A DNA stretch of 35,379 nucleotides, taken from the NCBI GenBank assembly GCA_934317005.1, contig CAKREB010000025.1, positions 1 to 35,379 of the forward strand. Direction: 5' to 3'. The position numbers and the translations under genes are program-made. Under the pieces are notes generated by a model. It was not told where the DNA came from and searched no databases. It saw only the letters and a list, made by a program, of their open reading frames with translations. How positions within the stretch are numbered: the first letter of the stretch is position 1; each line of letters starts with the position of its first letter. This stretch comes from an uncultured Lachnospiraceae bacterium (lineage in GTDB: Bacteria > Bacillota > Clostridia > Lachnospirales > Lachnospiraceae). Positions 32,779 to 35,379 of this stretch are shown piece by piece.

Positions 32779-34113
32779 ATGAAATTACGTTATATTGAAA
32801 CAACATATAAAGCTAATAAGAAAAATACAACAGAAGCAGAGTATTCCTTTGCAGGAGATGAAGGACAGGAAAACTGGCTGATCAATCTGTATCCACAGAT
32901 GCAATATCAAAAGATAGAAGGCTTTGGCGGGGCAGTTACAGACTCCGCAGGCTATGTATATTCTCTAATGAGTGATGCACAGAAAAAGGATCTGGTCACA
33001 CAATATTTTGGAAGGAATCAGATGAAATATAATCAGGTAAGAATTCCCATCGACAGCTGTGACTTTTCTCTGGAGCATTATGAGGCAGATTCTGTGCCGG
33101 ATGATGTGGAATGGAAAGCGTTCTCCTTTGAGAGAGTAGAAAAATATATTTTGCCACTGCTTGATGCAGCGCAGGAAGCCTATGGTGGAAAGTTAGATAT
33201 TATGCTGACACCGTGGAGTCCTCCGGCATACATGAAGACAAATGGTGAGCGCAATCACGGCGGAAAATTAAAGGAAAAGTATCAGGCGCAATGGGCAGAA
33301 TATATCTGCCGCTATATTGAAGAGTACCGTGCACGTGGATATCAGGTGACAAAGCTGACACTACAGAACGAACCAAAGGCAGTACAGACATGGGATTCGT
33401 GTGTGTATACGGCAAAGGAAGAAAAGGCGTTTTTAAAGGACTATATCTGGACAGCGTTGCAGAAACATCATCTGGATGATATCGAAATTTATATATGGGA
33501 TCACAACAAGGAACGTGCTTTTGAATGGGCAGAAGAGATCATAGATGAGGAAACGGATCATATGATTGCAGGTGTTGCTTTTCACTGGTACAGTGGAGAT
33601 CATTTTGAAGCGCTTCGCATGATACGGGAAAAGTTCCCAGACAAAAAGTTGCTTTTGTCAGAGGCATGCATCGAGTACAGTAAATTTGCGGCAGATGATT
33701 ATTTGAAAAATGCACAGAAATATGCACATGATCTGATCGGAAATCTAAACCAGGGTCTGTCCACTTTTTTGGACTGGAATCTTATTCTGGATGAAGAAGG
33801 AGGCCCAAATCATGTGAAGAATTTCTGTGATGCACCGTTTTTGTATGATACAAAGAAGAAGGAATTATTGCAGGGAAATATAGCAGATTATCTATGGCAT
33901 TTTAGTCATTTTATTGAGGAAGGAGCTGTGCGCATCGGTGTCAGCAGATATACGGATGATCTGGAGATTGCAGCCTTTAAGCAGGGAGAAAAAATTGTGT
34001 TTGTCTTATTAAATCAGACGAAGAAAAAGATACCGGCATATATCCGGCTGCAGGATCGCTGTGTTACGATAGAGGCTTTGCCGGAATCTATTGCTACCGG
34101 AGTGATTGAATGA
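32779..34113 (+). CDS. GH30 family glycoside hydrolase
   Basis: A protein of 444 residues without signal peptide, hence cytoplasmic. It has the GH30 start QKIEGFGGAVTDSAGY, LTPWSPPAYMKTNG, the acid/base E198 in TLQNEP and the nucleophile E295 in LLLSEACIEY. A C-terminal beta-sandwich completes the family architecture. GH30 members include glucosylceramidases, beta-1,6-glucanases and beta-xylosidases; this intracellular form probably cleaves a beta-glucoside. The start at 32779 follows AGGAGG. A glucokinase gene 160 bp downstream would phosphorylate released glucose. A short AATGATG/CATCATT hairpin overlaps its end. Confidence 0.9.
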   Translation: MKLRYIETTYKANKKNTTEAEYSFAGDEGQENWLINLYPQMQYQKIEGFGGAVTDSAGYVYSLMSDAQKKDLVTQYFGRNQMKYNQVRIPIDSCDFSLEHYEADSVPDDVEWKAFSFERVEKYILPLLDAAQEAYGGKLDIMLTPWSPPAYMKTNGERNHGGKLKEKYQAQWAEYICRYIEEYRARGYQVTKLTLQNEPKAVQTWDSCVYTAKEEKAFLKDYIWTALQKHHLDDIEIYIWDHNKERAFEWAEEIIDEETDHMIAGVAFHWYSGDHFEALRMIREKFPDKKLLLSEACIEYSKFAADDYLKNAQKYAHDLIGNLNQGLSTFLDWNLILDEEGGPNHVKNFCDAPFLYDTKKKELLQGNIADYLWHFSHFIEEGAVRIGVSRYTDDLEIAAFKQGEKIVFVLLNQTKKKIPAYIRLQDRCVTIEALPESIATGVIE

Positions 34114-34155
34114 TGTTACGGTACAAAAATGGCATCATTTCGTAAAATTTTGTAA

Positions 34156-34189
34156 TTCCTTTCTATATCTATTCATGTTATAATATAAT
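34156..34189 (+). promoter_or_regulatory. Extended -10 promoter of the glucokinase gene
   Basis: TGTTATAAT (34176-34184) is an extended -10 element; TTCCTT 17 bp upstream is a weak -35. A second overlapping TATAAT ends at 34189. The leader to the start codon is about 85 nt. Confidence 0.5.
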
Positions 34190-34276
34190 GAGTGTGAATA
34201 ATCCTGCGAAGCAGACAGGAGCTATGTGATATCTGAAATGGATGGAATAGATCAAAACAGGAAAGGTGGTATTATA

Positions 34277-35221
34277 GTGGAACAGTATATTTATGGTGTA
34301 GATCTTGGAGGTACTACGGTCAAGATGGGACTTTTTGATAAGGAAGGAACCATACTTGAAAAGTGGGAGATTGTAACGAGAAAAGAAAATGCAGGTGAGA
34401 TGATCTTGCCGGATATTGCAGCTTCTATCTTAAGTAAAAATGAAGAGAAAAAGATCACATCAGAGAATATTATTGGTATTGGAATCGGTGTACCGGGTCC
34501 AATCACGGCAGACGGAAGAGTGTTAAAGTGTGTTAATCTCGGCTGGGGCGTTTTTTCTGTAGCTGATAAATTATCAGAGCTGACCGGTGTTGCAAAAGTA
34601 AGGGTAGGAAATGATGCCAACGTAGCTGCACTTGGTGAGCAGTGGAAAGGCGGCGGACGCGGATTTGACAGCATCGTGATGGTGACATTAGGAACCGGTG
34701 TCGGCGGCGGTGTTATCTTAGATGGTAAGATTTTAACAGGAAGCAATGGTGCAGCAGGTGAGATTGGACATTTGACAGTGAATACAGAGGAAACACGGAC
34801 TTGCGGATGTGGCAAAAAGGGGTGCTTAGAGCAGTATTCTTCGGCAAGCGGTCTGATGCGGATTGCACGCGAAAAGCTGGAAGAATCTGATAGAGAATCT
34901 TCTCTCCGTCAGTATGAAACGGTGACAGGCTTAGAAATTTTTAAGGAATATAGAAATGGTGATGCAATCGCAACAGAAACGGTTGAAACATTTGCTTATT
35001 ATCTTGGAATCGGTCTTTCTCATGTGGCAGCAGTGGTTGATCCGGAAGCATTTGTAATCGGTGGTGGTGTTTCTAAAAACGGTCCGATTGTAGCAGAAAT
35101 CATTAAGAAAGAGTATGAGAAGAATGTTATGTTCGCATTAAAGAATAAAGAATTCCGTTTGGCAGAGTTAGGAAATGATGCCGGTATGTATGGAGCAGTG
35201 CGTATGGTAATCAACGAATAA
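34277..35221 (+). CDS. glcK: ROK-family glucokinase
   Basis: A protein of 314 residues that phosphorylates glucose with ATP. It has the phosphate-binding YGVDLGGTTVKMGLF, the catalytic D113 in GNDANVAALGE, GTGVGGGVILDG, GEIGH, and the zinc-binding CGCGKKGCLE typical of ROK kinases. The GTG start at 34277 with AAAGGTGG 7 nt upstream gives the normal N terminus; an ATG at 34226 would add 17 unusual residues. It ends before a strong terminator. Confidence 0.93.
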   Translation: MEQYIYGVDLGGTTVKMGLFDKEGTILEKWEIVTRKENAGEMILPDIAASILSKNEEKKITSENIIGIGIGVPGPITADGRVLKCVNLGWGVFSVADKLSELTGVAKVRVGNDANVAALGEQWKGGGRGFDSIVMVTLGTGVGGGVILDGKILTGSNGAAGEIGHLTVNTEETRTCGCGKKGCLEQYSSASGLMRIAREKLEESDRESSLRQYETVTGLEIFKEYRNGDAIATETVETFAYYLGIGLSHVAAVVDPEAFVIGGGVSKNGPIVAEIIKKEYEKNVMFALKNKEFRLAELGNDAGMYGAVRMVINE

Positions 35222-35268
35222 ATTAGATGATTTGCGTAAAATATTTTTAGGAGCGTAATTGTGAAAAC

Positions 35269-35307
35269 AAAAAGGAATCATATCACAGCTGGTATGATTC
35301 CTTTTTT
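35269..35307. terminator. Rho-independent terminator of glcK
   Basis: AAAAAGGAATCATA (35269-35282) pairs perfectly with TATGATTCCTTTTT (35293-35306). Only 2-3 bases separate the T run from the intron-like sequence that follows. Confidence 0.9.
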
Positions 35308-35309
35308 CG

Positions 35310-35379
35310 GTTTGCGCGCCATGGGCGCGCTCTAACGGGTGTAAGTCCCGAACACGCCCAGATAGTGGGAAGTGTATAG
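35310..35379 (+). mobile_element. Group IIC intron, 5' end (cut by the window)
   Basis: The sequence starts GTTTGCGCGCCATGGG, continues with CTCTAACGGG and TGTAAGTCCCGAAC and runs off the window. It follows the order and core bases of the domain I start of bacterial group IIC introns (as in the Oceanobacillus iheyensis intron: GUGUG, CAUGGG, UCUA, GGGUGAGAGUCCCGAAC), which I recall rather than looked up. Class C introns insert right after rho-independent terminators, and this one follows the glcK terminator. The reverse transcriptase would lie to the right. Confidence 0.82.

Overview
The window looks like chromosomal DNA from a Firmicute of the Lachnospiraceae or a close clostridial relative. 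The reasons are low-to-moderate GC, strong AGGAGG-type ribosome binding sites, an FtsEX-PcsB-CtpA cell-wall block, rplM-rpsI under a consensus sigma-A promoter, several carbohydrate enzymes and a type II-A CRISPR locus. The species cannot be fixed from the sequence alone.

Layout. 1-530 holds terminator-like hairpins and a long structured leader for a CdaR/PucR-type regulator (531-1619). 1839-6177 is ftsE-ftsX-pcsB-like-ctpA, a module that couples division to peptidoglycan hydrolysis. 6290-8447 carries a small unknown gene and a BlaI/M56 repressor-protease pair whose promoter has three dyad operators. 8657-14447 holds a nitroreductase, an EamA transporter, uvrB and a GH42 beta-galactosidase. 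14483-16489 has two small unknown proteins and a LacI-type regulator. An HD-GYP protein (minus strand) is divergent from rplM-rpsI (17690-18872). 18873-20377 is a decayed stretch: a Fic remnant broken by an 8-bp tandem duplication, a P-loop kinase whose only fitting start codon is ATA, and a broken small reading frame. A YczE-like membrane protein and a LysR regulator follow.

The main accessory region is a type II-A CRISPR-Cas locus (22281-31008). It comprises a minus-strand tracrRNA, cas9 with all expected nuclease residues, cas1, cas2, csn2, an ATTTGAG-ended leader and an array of 13 identical 36-bp repeats plus two decayed terminal ones. cas1 is split by an IS110-family element (about 27246-28806). 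The upstream Cas1 piece keeps the three active-site residues but loses about 55 C-terminal residues, which are still readable beyond the element. Interference parts look intact and acquisition looks impaired. The element's roughly 260-nt region upstream of the transposase is full of stem-loops and is a candidate bridge RNA.

31277-35221 has an aldehyde dehydrogenase, an AraC-family remnant, a GH30 glycosidase and a ROK glucokinase. The window ends inside the first about 70 nt of what looks like a group IIC intron placed just after the glucokinase terminator.

The least expected signal outside CRISPR is a structured leader shared by the genes at 531 and 6290: two hairpins with compensatory changes and a possible pseudoknot to a GTG(Y)GC sequence next to the ribosome binding site. 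The tail of this arrangement also precedes the blaI-like gene.
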